A stretch of DNA of 64,000 nucleotides from Carnobacterium pleistocenium FTR1 (GCF_000744285.1 NZ_JQLQ01000002.1:620001-684000), one strand, 5' to 3'; counted from the stretch's first letter, positions 8,327-18,671 are shown. Notes: generated from the letters alone by a model not told the origin. A program made the numbers and translations.

Positions 8327-9706
8327 ATGTTCTCGAAAAAGCTTAGAAGTATTCCTCCGGCTGTAAAAATAGCCGTTAGTTTTATAAGTGTAATCGTTAT
8401 AGGATCGCTTTTATTATCATTGCCTATAAGTAATCTTGAAATTTCAGAAACAACGTACTTTGATAATTTATTTACGGCAGTTTCCATGGTTTGTGTAACT
8501 GGGCTGTTCACATTACCTGTAGCAACGTCGTATACTGTTTTTGGTCAAATCATCTGTATCATTCTCATGCAAATAGGCGGACTTGGCTTAATGACTATTC
8601 TGGCAACGTTGATTATGAGAATGGGAAAAAAAATGCATTATTCAAGCACTATTGCGGTTAGAGAAGCCCTTAACCGTAGTGAATTAGGTGATTTTAAAAT
8701 GTATTTAGTTTCCATTCTTAAATATACTTTTATTATCGAAGGAACAGGTATGTTTTTATTGGCTTTTAGATTTGTACCGGAATTTGGGTTCGCTAGTGGT
8801 CTATTTGTTGCTTTATTTTTAGCCGTTTCTGCATTTTGTAATGCAGGATTCGATAATATAGGTGCTTATAGCCTACAAGAGTATGTTCATGATCCTTTGG
8901 TGAATCTGGTGATTACGTCTTTAATTATTCTAGGAGGTATCGGTTTCTCCGTTTGGTTTGATGTGACTCATAATGTTCAATCCATTCTAAAAAATAAATT
9001 TAGAAAAGGATGGAAACAATCATATCGCATGTTGAAAATTCATACTCGATTGGCTATCAATATGACCGTAATTTTGATTGTGGTTGGAACACTTGTCTTT
9101 CTAATCGTTGAATGGAACAATCCTAATTCAATTGGGAATTTCACTTTTGGAGAAAAATTATTAGCTTCATTTTTCCAAACGGTAACTATGAGAACAGCAG
9201 GTTTTGCTACACTTGATTATGAATTAGTAGAACCTTTTTCATTATTATTTTTTATTGGTACGATGTTTATCGGTGGATCTCCCGGTGGAGCAGCGGGGGG
9301 AATCAAGACGACAACGTTTGCATTAATAGCGTTATTGATCGTAAGCGAAATAAAGGGACAAAAACATGTCAATTATGCTCGTCACACGATTCCATTTGAA
9401 ACTATTCGTCGCGCGATTGTTATTGTGGTAACCTTTACTTGCTTCCTATTAGCTGGCGTAGGCGCATTAATGTTAGTGGAAGATCAGCCATTCATAAATT
9501 TGCTGTTTGAAGCTGTGTCTGCGTTAGGAACAGTAGGAGTCAGTATGAATTTAACACCAGAATTATCACACATCAGTCAAGTCGTATTAATGATGTTGAT
9601 GTTTATCGGCAGAATCGGACCCATTACCATATTGTTAAGTTTGAGTCGCAAAAGTAGAAAAACAGCAGATCAATTATATGCAAAAACAACCATTTTAATT
9701 GGATAG
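8327..9706 (+). CDS. ktrB: Potassium uptake channel subunit, KtrB/TrkH type
   Basis: A 459-residue membrane protein with the four TrkH/KtrB half-repeats. Selectivity-filter stretches visible are VCVTGLFT, CNAGFDNIG, TMRTAGFATLD and SALGTVGVSMN, each centred on the conserved glycine. IGGSPGGAAGGIKTTTFA is the family signature. It carries K+ with Na+ or H+ coupling when bound to the RCK subunit encoded next, 12 bases downstream. Start has GAGGAG. Confidence 0.92.
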   Translation: MFSKKLRSIPPAVKIAVSFISVIVIGSLLLSLPISNLEISETTYFDNLFTAVSMVCVTGLFTLPVATSYTVFGQIICIILMQIGGLGLMTILATLIMRMGKKMHYSSTIAVREALNRSELGDFKMYLVSILKYTFIIEGTGMFLLAFRFVPEFGFASGLFVALFLAVSAFCNAGFDNIGAYSLQEYVHDPLVNLVITSLIILGGIGFSVWFDVTHNVQSILKNKFRKGWKQSYRMLKIHTRLAINMTVILIVVGTLVFLIVEWNNPNSIGNFTFGEKLLASFFQTVTMRTAGFATLDYELVEPFSLLFFIGTMFIGGSPGGAAGGIKTTTFALIALLIVSEIKGQKHVNYARHTIPFETIRRAIVIVVTFTCFLLAGVGALMLVEDQPFINLLFEAVSALGTVGVSMNLTPELSHISQVVLMMLMFIGRIGPITILLSLSRKSRKTADQLYAKTTILIG

Positions 9707-9718
9707 GAGAATAGTGAA

Positions 9719-10390
9719 ATGCCAGTAAAAACAATCGGTGTATTAGGACTTGGAGTCTTTGGATCATCAATTGCCAAAGAATTAAGTGAATTTAATTGTG
9801 AAATTATTGCGGTCGATATCGATTTAGACAATATTGAACGCATAGAACCTTATGTAACCCAGGCGGTTCAAGGAAATATTACAGATTTGAATTTTTTAAG
9901 AGGTATTGGATTAGAAAATTGTGATGTAGTAGTCGTTGCAACAGGTACGAGTCTAGAAGCTAGTGTTCTAGCTATCATGAACTGTAAAAAACTAGGAATA
10001 GCTTCTATTATTGCAAAAGCAAAAAATAAATCTTTTATGGAAGTTCTTTATGAAATCGGAGCAACCAAAGTCATACGCCCTGAAAAAGAAGCGGGAGCAC
10101 GGGTAGCTAAAAATTTTCTAAGAAAACACATCACTGATATTGTTGATTTAGATGAAGATTATGCAGTTATTGAATTTAAACCGCCCGTTCGTTGGATTGG
10201 AAAAACATTCGATGCATTAAATTTACGTCAAAAATATGAGATCAACATTATTGGAATCAGAAAAGCGGGTCAAAAACGGATGGACGTTTCTTTTAGCCCA
10301 GATTATCTTATAGAAGAAGGAACGATCCTGGTTGGAATAGCTGAATCAGAAGTATTTGAACGCTATGATTACTTGAATAAATTAAAATAA
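9719..10390 (+). CDS. ktrA: Ktr/Trk potassium uptake regulatory subunit (RCK_N/RCK_C)
   Basis: 223 residues. The NAD/ATP-binding RCK_N domain starts IGVLGLGVFGSSIAKEL, and DLNFLRGIGLENCDVVVVATG is typical of KtrA/KtrC. The C-terminal TrkA-C domain (about 140-223) may bind c-di-AMP in Firmicutes. It forms the gating ring of the channel encoded just upstream; the two genes form one operon. Confidence 0.92.
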   Translation: MPVKTIGVLGLGVFGSSIAKELSEFNCEIIAVDIDLDNIERIEPYVTQAVQGNITDLNFLRGIGLENCDVVVVATGTSLEASVLAIMNCKKLGIASIIAKAKNKSFMEVLYEIGATKVIRPEKEAGARVAKNFLRKHITDIVDLDEDYAVIEFKPPVRWIGKTFDALNLRQKYEINIIGIRKAGQKRMDVSFSPDYLIEEGTILVGIAESEVFERYDYLNKLK

Positions 10391-10423
10391 GAAAGCTAGT
10401 TGTCAAATAAGCATTTTAATAGG

Positions 10424-10462
10424 CAAAAAGGTTTGGGATAATTATCCCAAACCTTTTTTTAG
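10424..10462 (+). terminator. Terminator of the ktr operon
   Basis: AAAAAGGTTTGGGATAA pairs with TTATCCCAAACCTTTTT, then T residues. Confidence 0.85.
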
Positions 10463-10634
10463 AACGAAAGTTATGTTAAGAAATTACTAAATATTTTAAG
10501 AGAAAGACGTTCCAAACTACAAAAAAGAAACATTGCATGGTAAACTAAGAATGTTAAGGATAACCCCTTAGCTATTCAATCTATCAAAAAAGTTGAGCAG
10601 CAGGCTCAACTCATGCGAAAGGGTACTAAATACT

Positions 10635-11555
10635 ATGTTAATCAAAGAAATTAAGAAACAGTTCCCAAATCTAATGATAAAAGAAAATGAATCTTTGTCT
10701 TTTTATACTTATACAAAAACCGGTGGGCCAGCTGATATTTTAGTTTTTCCAAAAACAGCAGAAGAAGTTAAAGATGTTGTGATGTGGGTGAAAGAAGAAG
10801 ACTTGCCGTTAACGGTTATAGGCAAGGCCAGTAATCTAATCGTTAAAGACGGTGGAATAAATGGCGTTGTTATGATATTGACAGAAATGAAACAAATTAA
10901 AGTTGAAAATAAAAAAATGAGTGTTCAGAGTGGAGCACGTTTGATTGATGCATCTTATGCAGCTTATGAAAGCGAATTGACCGGATTGGAATTTGCATGT
11001 GGGATCCCTGGAAGTATCGGAGGAGCCGTTTATATGAATGCAGGCGCTTATGATGGCGAAGTGAGTGAAATCATTGAATCGGTCACTGTATTGACACGTG
11101 AAGGTGAATTAAAAACATTTGATAACCAAGATTTAGAATTTAGTTACCGCCATAGCCGAATACAAGAAATTCAAGACATCGTCTTAGAAGTTGTTTTCCA
11201 ATTGAAAAAAGGACATTCTGCGGATATAAAGGAAAGAATGGATGAATTGACTCTTTTAAGGGAATCAAAGCAGCCTTTAGAATACCCTTCATGTGGCAGT
11301 GTTTTCAAACGACCAACAGGTTATTTTACTGGGAAATTGATTCAAGAAGCTGGATTACAAGGGAAGATATGGGGTGGAGCTCAAGTTTCGATGAAGCATG
11401 CAGGATTTATTGTAAACATTAATCATGCAACAGCGACAGACTACATCGAATTGATCCACCATATCCAAACGGTTATTTTTGAAAAGAATAGCGTTAGGTT
11501 AGAAGCTGAAGTAAGAATTATCGGAGAAGAGCGATTCGTACAAAAAACAACTTAA
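10635..11555 (+). CDS. murB: UDP-N-acetylenolpyruvoylglucosamine reductase MurB
   Basis: 306 residues. FAD-binding YTKTGGPADILVFP and IGKASNLIVKDGGI lie in the first 75 residues; YMNAGAYDGE and YRHSRIQ are in the reductase domain; YPSCGSVFKRP carries the proton-donating serine of type II MurB and is followed by GKLIQEAGLQG. It completes UDP-MurNAc synthesis for peptidoglycan. The start at 10635 is preferred to 10593 because the extra 14 residues match nothing in the family and GAAAGGG precedes 10635. Confidence 0.95.
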   Translation: MLIKEIKKQFPNLMIKENESLSFYTYTKTGGPADILVFPKTAEEVKDVVMWVKEEDLPLTVIGKASNLIVKDGGINGVVMILTEMKQIKVENKKMSVQSGARLIDASYAAYESELTGLEFACGIPGSIGGAVYMNAGAYDGEVSEIIESVTVLTREGELKTFDNQDLEFSYRHSRIQEIQDIVLEVVFQLKKGHSADIKERMDELTLLRESKQPLEYPSCGSVFKRPTGYFTGKLIQEAGLQGKIWGGAQVSMKHAGFIVNINHATATDYIELIHHIQTVIFEKNSVRLEAEVRIIGEERFVQKTT

Positions 11556-11565
11556 TAAAGCAGTT

Positions 11566-11604
11566 AAAAATCGTATTCAGTTTCTAATGGATACGATTTT
11601 TTTG
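11566..11604 (+). terminator. Terminator of murB
   Basis: AAATCGTAT pairs with ATACGATTT, followed by a T run. Confidence 0.75.
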
Positions 11605-11605
11605 T

Positions 11606-11715
11606 TTGCTTTTTAGTTAAAAGGATTTATAATATAAAAGGTTGTAGTAAACATCGAGTTTACTAAAGGTAAACATTAGTGGTTCTTAGTTTACTAACAG
11701 TAAGCTAAGACGCTC
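11606..11715 (+). promoter_or_regulatory. Promoter and repeated operator of the pot regulon
   Basis: TTGCTT and TATAAT (11629-11634), 17 bp apart, precede a stretch with three overlapping dyads: TAGTAAAC...GTTTACTA, GTTTACTAAAGGTAAAC, and TAGTTTACTAACAGTAAGCTA. The repeats lie between promoter and gene, where a self-acting repressor would bind. They probably serve the XRE-cupin protein encoded next. Confidence 0.6.
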
Positions 11716-11729
11716 GAAGGAGAGTTTTC

Positions 11730-12272
11730 ATGGAAATTGGGAATCAAATTAAAAATTTAAGAATTCAAAAAAATTTGACGCAAGAAGAATTAGCAGAACG
11801 GACAAATGTAAGTAAAGGCTATATTTCTCAAGTCGAAAGAGATTTAAGTGTTCCATCAATGGAAGTCTTTTTTGATATTTTGGAAGTTTTAGGATGCAGT
11901 CCAAAAGACTTTTTTGATGAAAAGCAAGAAGAACAGCGCGTCGTTTACACAAAAGATGAGATGACTATCTATGAAGACAACGAAAGAGGATATGAGATCA
12001 AATGGCTTGTTCCTGAATCCAATGAGAATGAAATGGAACCTATTTTCCTGAAATTGACCGAGAAAGGCCAATTTAAAGAATTTAGTCCTTCGTTAGCTGA
12101 AACCTTTGGTTATGTATTAGAAGGAGAAATTTGTATCGAGATAGGTCTGAAACGGTATTTTGCTAAAAAGGGAGAATCCATTTATTTTCATGCTACACAA
12201 AGTCATCGTATTATTAATCAGTATAGCGGTGAGAGTTTATTATTAGTAGTAGTGACCGATTCATACCTTTGA
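11730..12272 (+). CDS. XRE-family regulator with C-terminal cupin, PuuR-like
   Basis: 180 residues. An N-terminal helix-turn-helix (LTQEELAERTNVSKGYISQVERD, residues 17-39) is joined to a C-terminal cupin_2 domain (about 105-180), whose glycine-rich strand is SPSLAETFGYVLEGE. XRE-cupin proteins next to potABCD typically sense polyamines and repress uptake. The gene lies 73 bases before potA, and inverted repeats in its own leader suggest self-regulation. Start has AAGGAG. Confidence 0.85.
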   Translation: MEIGNQIKNLRIQKNLTQEELAERTNVSKGYISQVERDLSVPSMEVFFDILEVLGCSPKDFFDEKQEEQRVVYTKDEMTIYEDNERGYEIKWLVPESNENEMEPIFLKLTEKGQFKEFSPSLAETFGYVLEGEICIEIGLKRYFAKKGESIYFHATQSHRIINQYSGESLLLVVVTDSYL

Positions 12273-12345
12273 TCAATTTGGACACTAAATTTTTATTAAA
12301 GATAGCTGGTAAAGAAGTGAAAATTCATATAAGGGAGCAAAAGAA

Positions 12346-13440
12346 ATGACAAATAATAGGATAATTACCTTTGAAAAAGTAAAAAAACAATACGATGATG
12401 ATGAACCGGTATTAAGAGATATCAATTTTGAAATCGAACGAGGAAAATTTTATACCTTACTTGGACCATCCGGTTGTGGAAAAACGACTATCTTAAATTT
12501 GATTGCTGGCTTTACTGAAGCCACTGAAGGGACCATTACTTTAAAAGGAAAAAAAGTGAATGATACTCCTGCAAACAAACGTAAAGTAAACACGGTTTTT
12601 CAAGATTATGCATTGTTTCCACATATGAATGTTTTTGAAAATGTAGCTTTTGGTTTACGAATCAAAAAATTAGATAAAAAAGTCATCAAAGATAAAGTAG
12701 AAGATGTGTTGAAAATGGTTCAATTATCGGGCTATGAAGATCGTGCAATCAGCGAAATGTCTGGTGGACAACGTCAGAGAGTAGCCATTGCACGTGCATT
12801 AGTAAATGAACCAGAAGTTTTGTTATTAGATGAGCCTTTATCGGCACTTGATTTAAAATTGCGAACTGAAATGCAGTATGAGCTGCGTGAATTGCAACAA
12901 CGTCTGGGCATCACATTCGTATTTGTCACGCACGATCAAGAAGAAGCTTTGGCTATGAGTGATGAGATTTTTGTAATGAAAAATGGCGAAATTATTCAAA
13001 GTGGCACACCAGTAGATATTTACGATGAACCAATCAATCGCTATGTCGCCGATTTTATCGGAGAGAGCAACATCATTAAAGGCACGATGGTTCAAGATTA
13101 TGAAGTATCTTTTGTGGGGCATACCTTTGAGTGTGTCGATGCAGGAATGAAGCCTAACGAAAAAGTTGAAATTGTTTTACGTCCAGAAGATTTAGTCTTA
13201 ACAACGGTCGAAAAAGGCAAATTAACGGTTAAAGTAGATACGCAATTGTTTCGTGGTGTGCACTATGAAATCATTGGATATGACCGAGATAACAATGAAT
13301 GGATGGTCCATTCAACTAAAAAAGCAATCGTTGGAGAGGAAGTCGGTTTGTACTTTGAACCTGAAAATATCCACGTTATGCGATTTAATGAAACAGAACA
13401 AGATTTTGATGCACGTCTTGAAAGTTACGAAGAAGAATAG
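12346..13440 (+). CDS. potA: Spermidine/putrescine ABC transporter ATP-binding protein
   Basis: 364 residues. Walker A is GPSGCGKTT, the Q-loop [11 protein letters not shown], the signature [15 protein letters not shown] and Walker [15 protein letters not shown]-terminal TOBE-like domain (about 245-350) is as in PotA. It powers polyamine import with PotB, PotC and PotD. First gene of potABCD; AAGGGAG precedes the ATG. Confidence 0.95.
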   Translation: MTNNRIITFEKVKKQYDDDEPVLRDINFEIERGKFYTLLGPSGCGKTTILNLIAGFTEATEGTITLKGKKVNDTPANKRKVNTVFQDYALFPHMNVFENVAFGLRIKKLDKKVIKDKVEDVLKMVQLSGYEDRAISEMSGGQRQRVAIARALVNEPEVLLLDEPLSALDLKLRTEMQYELRELQQRLGITFVFVTHDQEEALAMSDEIFVMKNGEIIQSGTPVDIYDEPINRYVADFIGESNIIKGTMVQDYEVSFVGHTFECVDAGMKPNEKVEIVLRPEDLVLTTVEKGKLTVKVDTQLFRGVHYEIIGYDRDNNEWMVHSTKKAIVGEEVGLYFEPENIHVMRFNETEQDFDARLESYEEE

Positions 13441-13450
13441 GGGGAGAAAA

Positions 13451-14266
13451 ATGACAAAAAAATCTAATGTGTTCTATTTTATACCGTACACCTTTTGGTT
13501 GCTCTTATTTGTTGTTGCTCCCTTGATTTTAATTGTCTATCAATCATTTTTCACCGTTGAGGGGCAATTTACTTTAGGAAATTACCAAACGTATTTTCAA
13601 TCAGGTACATACCTTAGAATGACCCTGAATTCATTTTGGTACGCGTTCCTTATCACTTTATTCACCTTGATCATTAGTTACCCAACGGCGTATTTATTAA
13701 ACAAGACAAAGCATAAACAATTGTGGCTGTTACTGATTATTCTGCCCACCTGGATCAATTTACTATTAAAAGCGTATGCTTTTATTGGGATTTTTAGTGC
13801 AAATGGAACAGTAAATGACTTCCTTTCTTTTGTGGGAATCGGAAGACAGCAAATTTTATTTACTGATGTTAGTTTCTTAGCTGTTGCGACATACATTCAA
13901 ATTCCATTTATGATTTTACCTATTTTCAATGCGCTTGAAGAAATGAATCCTTCATTTATCAGAGCTAGTCGCGATTTAGGTGCGAATAACTTGGAAACAT
14001 TTAAACGAGTGGTATTTCCGCTAACTTTAAATGGCGTTAAAAGTGGTGTCCAAGCGGTCTTTATTCCTTCTTTATCCCTCTTTATGCTGACACGCTTAAT
14101 CGGAGGAAATCGCGTTATCACACTAGGTACAGCTATTGAACAACATTTCTTAGTCACCCAAAATTGGGGGATGGGTTCAACGATTGGTGTTGTATTGATT
14201 ATTGCCATGATCCTCATCATGCTCTTTACAGGAGAAAAGAAAAAGAAAGGGGCCGTTCGTAAATGA
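13451..14266 (+). CDS. potB: Spermidine/putrescine ABC transporter permease PotB
   Basis: About 271 residues with six membrane segments. The EAA loop, SRDLGANNLETFKRVVFPL, contacts PotA. The ATG at 13451 is right after GGGGAG and ten bases after the potA stop. Its stop overlaps the potC start (ATGA). Confidence 0.95.
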   Translation: MTKKSNVFYFIPYTFWLLLFVVAPLILIVYQSFFTVEGQFTLGNYQTYFQSGTYLRMTLNSFWYAFLITLFTLIISYPTAYLLNKTKHKQLWLLLIILPTWINLLLKAYAFIGIFSANGTVNDFLSFVGIGRQQILFTDVSFLAVATYIQIPFMILPIFNALEEMNPSFIRASRDLGANNLETFKRVVFPLTLNGVKSGVQAVFIPSLSLFMLTRLIGGNRVITLGTAIEQHFLVTQNWGMGSTIGVVLIIAMILIMLFTGEKKKKGAVRK

Positions 14267-15096
14267 AAAAAAAGCAATTTAAATGGTCTAATCTCTACCT
14301 TATTTCTGTCTTTGGCGTTTTATATGCCCCAATCGCCTTCTTGATTTTCTATTCATTTAATGATGGTGGGACAATGAACAGTTTTACAGGTTTCACATTA
14401 GACAATTATATAGCCGTATTTGAAGATACCCGCTTGATTGGGATCGTTTTAGACACGCTTCTCATAGCGCTACTGTCTGCTTTGCTGGCTACGATTATTG
14501 GGACATTTGGAGCGATTGGGATCTATTTCTTGAAGAAAAGGAAAACAAGAAATGCCGTATTAAGTTTTAATAACATTTTACTGGTTTCACCTGATGTTAT
14601 TATTGGGGCAAGTTTTTTGATCTTGTTTACCTTTATCGGGTTTAGCTTAGGTTTTATGTCGGTGTTATTAGCTCATGTGGCCTTCAGTATTCCAATCGTC
14701 GTCTTAATGGTTTTGCCAAAATTACAAGAAATGAATGACACGATGATCAAAGCAGCTCGAGATCTAGGTGCAAATACTTGGCAAGTATTACTAAAAATAA
14801 TTTTCCCAAGTATCACTCCTGGTATTTTAGCCGGCTATTTCATGGCTTTCACTTACTCACTGGATGATTTTGCGGTGACTTTTTTCGTGACCGGAAATGG
14901 GTTTACAACGTTAGCAGTTGAAATCTACTCCAGAGCACGACAAGGAGTTAGTTTAGAAATCAATGCGTTAAGTGCTTTGATGTTCATTTTTGCCTTGATC
15001 CTTGTGATTGGTTATTACTTTATCCAACAACACAATATGACAAAAAAACAGAAAAATAAAAAAAATCAACATGCTGAGGCGGTGGGCATCCGATGA
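14263..15096 (+). CDS. potC: Spermidine/putrescine ABC transporter permease PotC
   Basis: 277 residues, six membrane segments, EAA loop ARDLGANTWQVLLKIIFPS. The LYAPIAFLIFYSFN start is typical of PotC. Overlaps potB and potD by four bases each, so the three are translationally coupled. The C-terminal tail is very basic. Confidence 0.95.
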   Translation: MKKKQFKWSNLYLISVFGVLYAPIAFLIFYSFNDGGTMNSFTGFTLDNYIAVFEDTRLIGIVLDTLLIALLSALLATIIGTFGAIGIYFLKKRKTRNAVLSFNNILLVSPDVIIGASFLILFTFIGFSLGFMSVLLAHVAFSIPIVVLMVLPKLQEMNDTMIKAARDLGANTWQVLLKIIFPSITPGILAGYFMAFTYSLDDFAVTFFVTGNGFTTLAVEIYSRARQGVSLEINALSALMFIFALILVIGYYFIQQHNMTKKQKNKKNQHAEAVGIR

Positions 15097-16166
15097 AAAA
15101 ATTAGGATTCATTGTTTTAGCTATTCTAGTAGTCTGTGGAGGGTTATATCTTGGAGCTAATCAGTTAGAAAAGTCCCAAGGAATTACTGGAGAAAATAGT
15201 TTGAATTTGTATAACTGGGGAGATTACATTGATCCAGAATTGATCACTAAATTTGAAGAGGAAACCGGTTATCGAGTAACCTATGAAACCTTCGACTCTA
15301 ATGAAGCAATGTATACAAAAATTGAACAAGGGGGAACGAATTATGATTTAGCCGTTCCTAGTGAATACATGATTGAACGAATGATCGATGAAAACTTGCT
15401 GATTGAATTGGATCACTCAAAGCTAAGCGGTCTTAATAATATTGATGCTCAATTTTTAGATCAACAGTTTGATCCAAACAACCAATACTCCATTCCTTAC
15501 TTTTGGGGGACTTTGGGAATTATTTATAATGATAAATTTGTAGAAGAAGATGTTATCCAGCATTGGGATGACTTATGGAGTGAAGAATTAACAAATGAAC
15601 TGATGTTGATCGATGGAGCACGTGAAGTTATCGGATTGGCATTAGATAGTGAAGGCCATTCTTTGAATTCAAAAGAGGATGACCAATTAGCTGCAGCAGC
15701 TGTAAAATTAGAAAGTTTAACACCCAACGTAAAAGCTATTGTTGCGGATGAAATCAAAATGTATATGATCCAAGAAGAAGCTTCAGTTGCGGTTACTTTT
15801 TCTGGAGAAGCCTCTGAAATGTTGTGGGAAAATGAAAATCTGCATTACGTGATTCCAAGTGAAGGCTCAAACTTATGGTTCGATAATTTTGTTATCCCAA
15901 AAACAGCTAAAAACTTTGATGCAGCATACGCCTTTATAAACTTTATGCTGGAAGCAGAAAATGCAGCTCAAAATGCGGAATACGTCGGCTATTCTACTCC
16001 TAACCAAGAGGCCATGAAACTTTTACCAGCTGAGATAACAGAAGATGAACAATTTTATCCAAATGATGAAACAATGGAAAATCTAGAAGTCTACGAAGAC
16101 CTCGGACCTGAATACATCAATATCTATAATGACTACTTCCTAGAATTCAAAATGCACAGAAAATAA
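15093..16166 (+). CDS. potD: Polyamine-binding protein PotD
   Basis: 357 residues. A single N-terminal hydrophobic segment with Cys15 (LVVCGG) may be a lipid anchor, though the residue before Cys is Val rather than Gly or Ala. The mature start NLYNWGDYIDPELITKFEEE is the PotD/PotF signature, and YDLAVPSEYMIERM follows. It captures spermidine or putrescine outside the membrane for PotABC. Last gene of the operon. Confidence 0.93.
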   Translation: MKKLGFIVLAILVVCGGLYLGANQLEKSQGITGENSLNLYNWGDYIDPELITKFEEETGYRVTYETFDSNEAMYTKIEQGGTNYDLAVPSEYMIERMIDENLLIELDHSKLSGLNNIDAQFLDQQFDPNNQYSIPYFWGTLGIIYNDKFVEEDVIQHWDDLWSEELTNELMLIDGAREVIGLALDSEGHSLNSKEDDQLAAAAVKLESLTPNVKAIVADEIKMYMIQEEASVAVTFSGEASEMLWENENLHYVIPSEGSNLWFDNFVIPKTAKNFDAAYAFINFMLEAENAAQNAEYVGYSTPNQEAMKLLPAEITEDEQFYPNDETMENLEVYEDLGPEYINIYNDYFLEFKMHRK

Positions 16167-16175
16167 GGATGCGAA

Positions 16176-16253
16176 GAGACCCCGAAAGACACGCAGTAAA
16201 AACAGGAAATCACAAAGAAGATGTTCCATCTTTTTTACAAAGTGTCTGGGTCT
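16176..16253 (+). terminator. Nested hairpins after potD with terminator
   Basis: An inner AAGATG-TTC-CATCTT hairpin with TTTT (16212-16238) looks like the operon terminator. It is enclosed by a longer stem, GAGACCC...GACAC with GTGTC.GGGTCTC (16176-16252). Confidence 0.65.
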
Positions 16254-16320
16254 CGTAGCTCAACTAATAAGGATGCGGAGTTCGACGTATAGGCTCGAAA
16301 GAAAAACAAAGAAAAATTAG

Positions 16321-16470
16321 TGGACAAGCAACAGGTGATTTAACGCTAGTTTGTCTCGTAAAGCTGATAAGTGGACAAGCAACAGGTGATTTAACGCTAG
16401 TTTGTCTCGTAAAGCTGATAAGTGGACAAGCAGCAAGCAATTTAGCACTAGTTTGTCCCGTTAAGTAATT
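16321..16470 (+). repeat. Tandem array of three 51-bp hairpin units
   Basis: Units begin with TGGACAAGC at 16321, 16372 and 16423. The first two are identical over their length; the third is diverged at its middle and end. Each has GACAAGC facing GCTAGTTTGTC, so each can fold as a hairpin, and each of the first two ends GTCTCGTAAAGCTGATAAG. A related end (GTCTCGTAGCTCAACTAATAAGG) follows the 16176-16252 stem, which may be an older unit. The stretch 16167-16600 has no gene. Confidence 0.8.
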
Positions 16471-16600
16471 TGTTAGTAAAAGCTGGAATAGGTAAGCTGT
16501 TCCAGCTTTTATTGTATTTTTTTGAATGTTAGCGCTCTATATATTTGGCATTATGCTATACTAATAGAGAATACAGGCATAAAGTAGGAGGAGTAAAATA

Positions 16601-17272
16601 ATGAATCTAAAACAACTTGTTGGAGAAAAAGCTGCAGAATATGTAAAAGAAGGCATGGTTGTAGGTCTGGGAACTGGATCAACGGCTTATTACTTGGTTG
16701 AAGCTTTAGGAAAGCGTGTTAAAGAGGGATTATCTATTACCGGAGTGACGACTTCAACTCAAACAAAGGAACAAGCGGATCACCTGGGCATTCCATTAAA
16801 AACCATTGATGAAGTTGAAACAGTGGATTTAACGATAGATGGTGCAGATGAGATTGATGCCAATTATCAAGGCGTCAAAGGTGGCGGTGGCGCTCTTTTA
16901 TTCGAAAAGATTGTTGCAGATTATTCAAAAAAAGTAATATGGATCGTTGATGAAAGTAAAATGGTCGAGACACTCGGTTCATTTCCTTTGCCAGTAGAAG
17001 TTATGACGTATGGCAGCCAACAGTTAGTACGTATTTTTGAAGAAAAAGGTTTCCATCCAACTATGAGAAAGAAGGCTGATGGGGAGAACTTTCTAACAGA
17101 TGGTGGGCATTACATTATTGATTTGCACATGGCTAAAATAGAAGATCCTCACTCATTAGCAACATGGTTAGATGGTTTGACCGGAGTTATGGAACACGGC
17201 TTATTCTTAGACCGAGTGAACACTATTATTGTAGGGCGTAAAGAAGGGCTAGAAATCATAGAAGCTCGTTGA
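16601..17272 (+). CDS. rpiA: Ribose-5-phosphate isomerase A
   Basis: 223 residues, full length. Motifs are [30 protein letters not shown] with the catalytic Asp, [13 protein letters not shown] and a C-terminal [10 protein letters not shown]. It interconverts ribose-5-phosphate and ribulose-5-phosphate. Pyrimidine-nucleoside phosphorylase follows, so the pair fits nucleoside salvage feeding the pentose phosphate pathway. AGGAGG before the ATG. Confidence 0.95.
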   Translation: MNLKQLVGEKAAEYVKEGMVVGLGTGSTAYYLVEALGKRVKEGLSITGVTTSTQTKEQADHLGIPLKTIDEVETVDLTIDGADEIDANYQGVKGGGGALLFEKIVADYSKKVIWIVDESKMVETLGSFPLPVEVMTYGSQQLVRIFEEKGFHPTMRKKADGENFLTDGGHYIIDLHMAKIEDPHSLATWLDGLTGVMEHGLFLDRVNTIIVGRKEGLEIIEAR

Positions 17273-17353
17273 TTATTTGCTAGACTAAAAGAGTTTTATT
17301 AATAAGAGAAACGTCAGAAAAAAAATCTAATGTGAATAAGGGGTATCAGATAA

Positions 17354-18655
17354 ATGAGAATGGTTGATTTAATTACAAAAAAACAACATGGGAAAGCTTT
17401 AACAACCGAAGAAATCAATACTATGATTGCAGAATACACAGAAGGTAAGATTCCGGATTACCAAATGAGTGCAATGATGATGGCCATCTACTTTAAAGAC
17501 ATGGATGATCGCGAAAAAAGTGATTTAACCATGAGTATTGTCCATTCTGGAGAAGAAATTGATTTATCAGCCATTAAGGGAGTCAAGGTAGACAAACATT
17601 CAACAGGTGGAGTAGGCGATACGACAACACTTGTTCTAGCGCCTTTAGTTGCAAGTTTGGGAGTTCCAATTGCTAAGATGAGTGGACGTGGTCTAGGGCA
17701 TACTGGTGGAACAATCGATAAGCTAGAATCGATTCCAGGTTTTAACGTAGAGTTGACACAAGAAAAGTTTATTGAATTAGTGAATAAGAACAAAGTAGCT
17801 GTTGTCGGACAATCGGGCAATTTAACACCAGCTGACAAAAAATTGTATGCCTTAAGAGATGTGACCAGTACTGTCGAATCGATTCCGCTGATCGCAAGTT
17901 CAATTATGAGTAAAAAAATCGCAGCTGGTGCAGATGCCATTGTTTTAGATGTGAAAACTGGAGCAGGAGCTTTCATGAAAACAACTGAAGATGCTCGACT
18001 ACTGGCGCATGCTATGGTACAAATTGGAAATAGCGTCGGCCGTAATACGATGGCTGTTATTTCTGATATGAGCCAGCCTTTAGGTTTTGCAATCGGGAAT
18101 GCTCTAGAAGTTAAAGAAGCTATCGATACGCTAAAAGGCAAAGGTCCAGCTGATTTATTAGATTTATGCTTAACTTTAGGTAGCCAAATGGTTCATTTAG
18201 CTGGTATTGGAAAAGATTTAGATGAAGCAAGAGGGCTGTTAGAAGAAGCCATCGAGAGCGGAAAAGCGTTAGAAAAGTTCAAAACGTTTGTTGCTTCTCA
18301 AGGTGGAGATGTAAGAGTTATTGATGACCCAGAATTATTGCCAAAATCAGATCACCAAATCGATGTCTTGGCTAATAAAGATGGATTCGTATCTGAAATC
18401 ATTGCTGATGAACTAGGAATTGCTGCAATGATGCTAGGAGCTGGACGAGCTACAAAAGAAAGCAAAATTGATTTAGCCGTGGGAATCGTCTTGCTTAAAA
18501 AAGTTGGCGATCCTGTTAAAAAAGGGGAAGCACTCTTAACGATCCATACAAATAAAGAAGAAATTCCAGATGTTGAGAAAAAAATCTGGGAAGGTATAAC
18601 CATTGCGGATTCAGCTACACCAATCCCACTTATTCATGAAGTGATCATTGACTGA
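17354..18655 (+). CDS. pdp: Pyrimidine-nucleoside phosphorylase
   Basis: 433 residues of the thymidine/pyrimidine phosphorylase family. [20 protein letters not shown] (near residue 80) is the phosphate-binding signature, then [34 protein letters not shown] (nucleoside contact) and a C-terminal PYNP domain. Phosphorolysis of uridine or thymidine gives ribose-1-phosphate or deoxyribose-1-phosphate, in keeping with rpiA upstream. An ATG at 17360 is a possible alternative start. Confidence 0.94.
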   Translation: MRMVDLITKKQHGKALTTEEINTMIAEYTEGKIPDYQMSAMMMAIYFKDMDDREKSDLTMSIVHSGEEIDLSAIKGVKVDKHSTGGVGDTTTLVLAPLVASLGVPIAKMSGRGLGHTGGTIDKLESIPGFNVELTQEKFIELVNKNKVAVVGQSGNLTPADKKLYALRDVTSTVESIPLIASSIMSKKIAAGADAIVLDVKTGAGAFMKTTEDARLLAHAMVQIGNSVGRNTMAVISDMSQPLGFAIGNALEVKEAIDTLKGKGPADLLDLCLTLGSQMVHLAGIGKDLDEARGLLEEAIESGKALEKFKTFVASQGGDVRVIDDPELLPKSDHQIDVLANKDGFVSEIIADELGIAAMMLGAGRATKESKIDLAVGIVLLKKVGDPVKKGEALLTIHTNKEEIPDVEKKIWEGITIADSATPIPLIHEVIID

Positions 18656-18671
18656 GATTAAATCAACGGAT

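Noticed and set aside
16321-16470. CRISPR array
   Set aside because: The 51-bp units are directly adjacent with no unique spacers between repeats, and no cas gene is present.
17488-18141. 217-codon open frame opposite the pyrimidine phosphorylase gene
   Set aside because: Shadow of a clear gene; composition is that of a reversed coding strand and no ribosome site is present.
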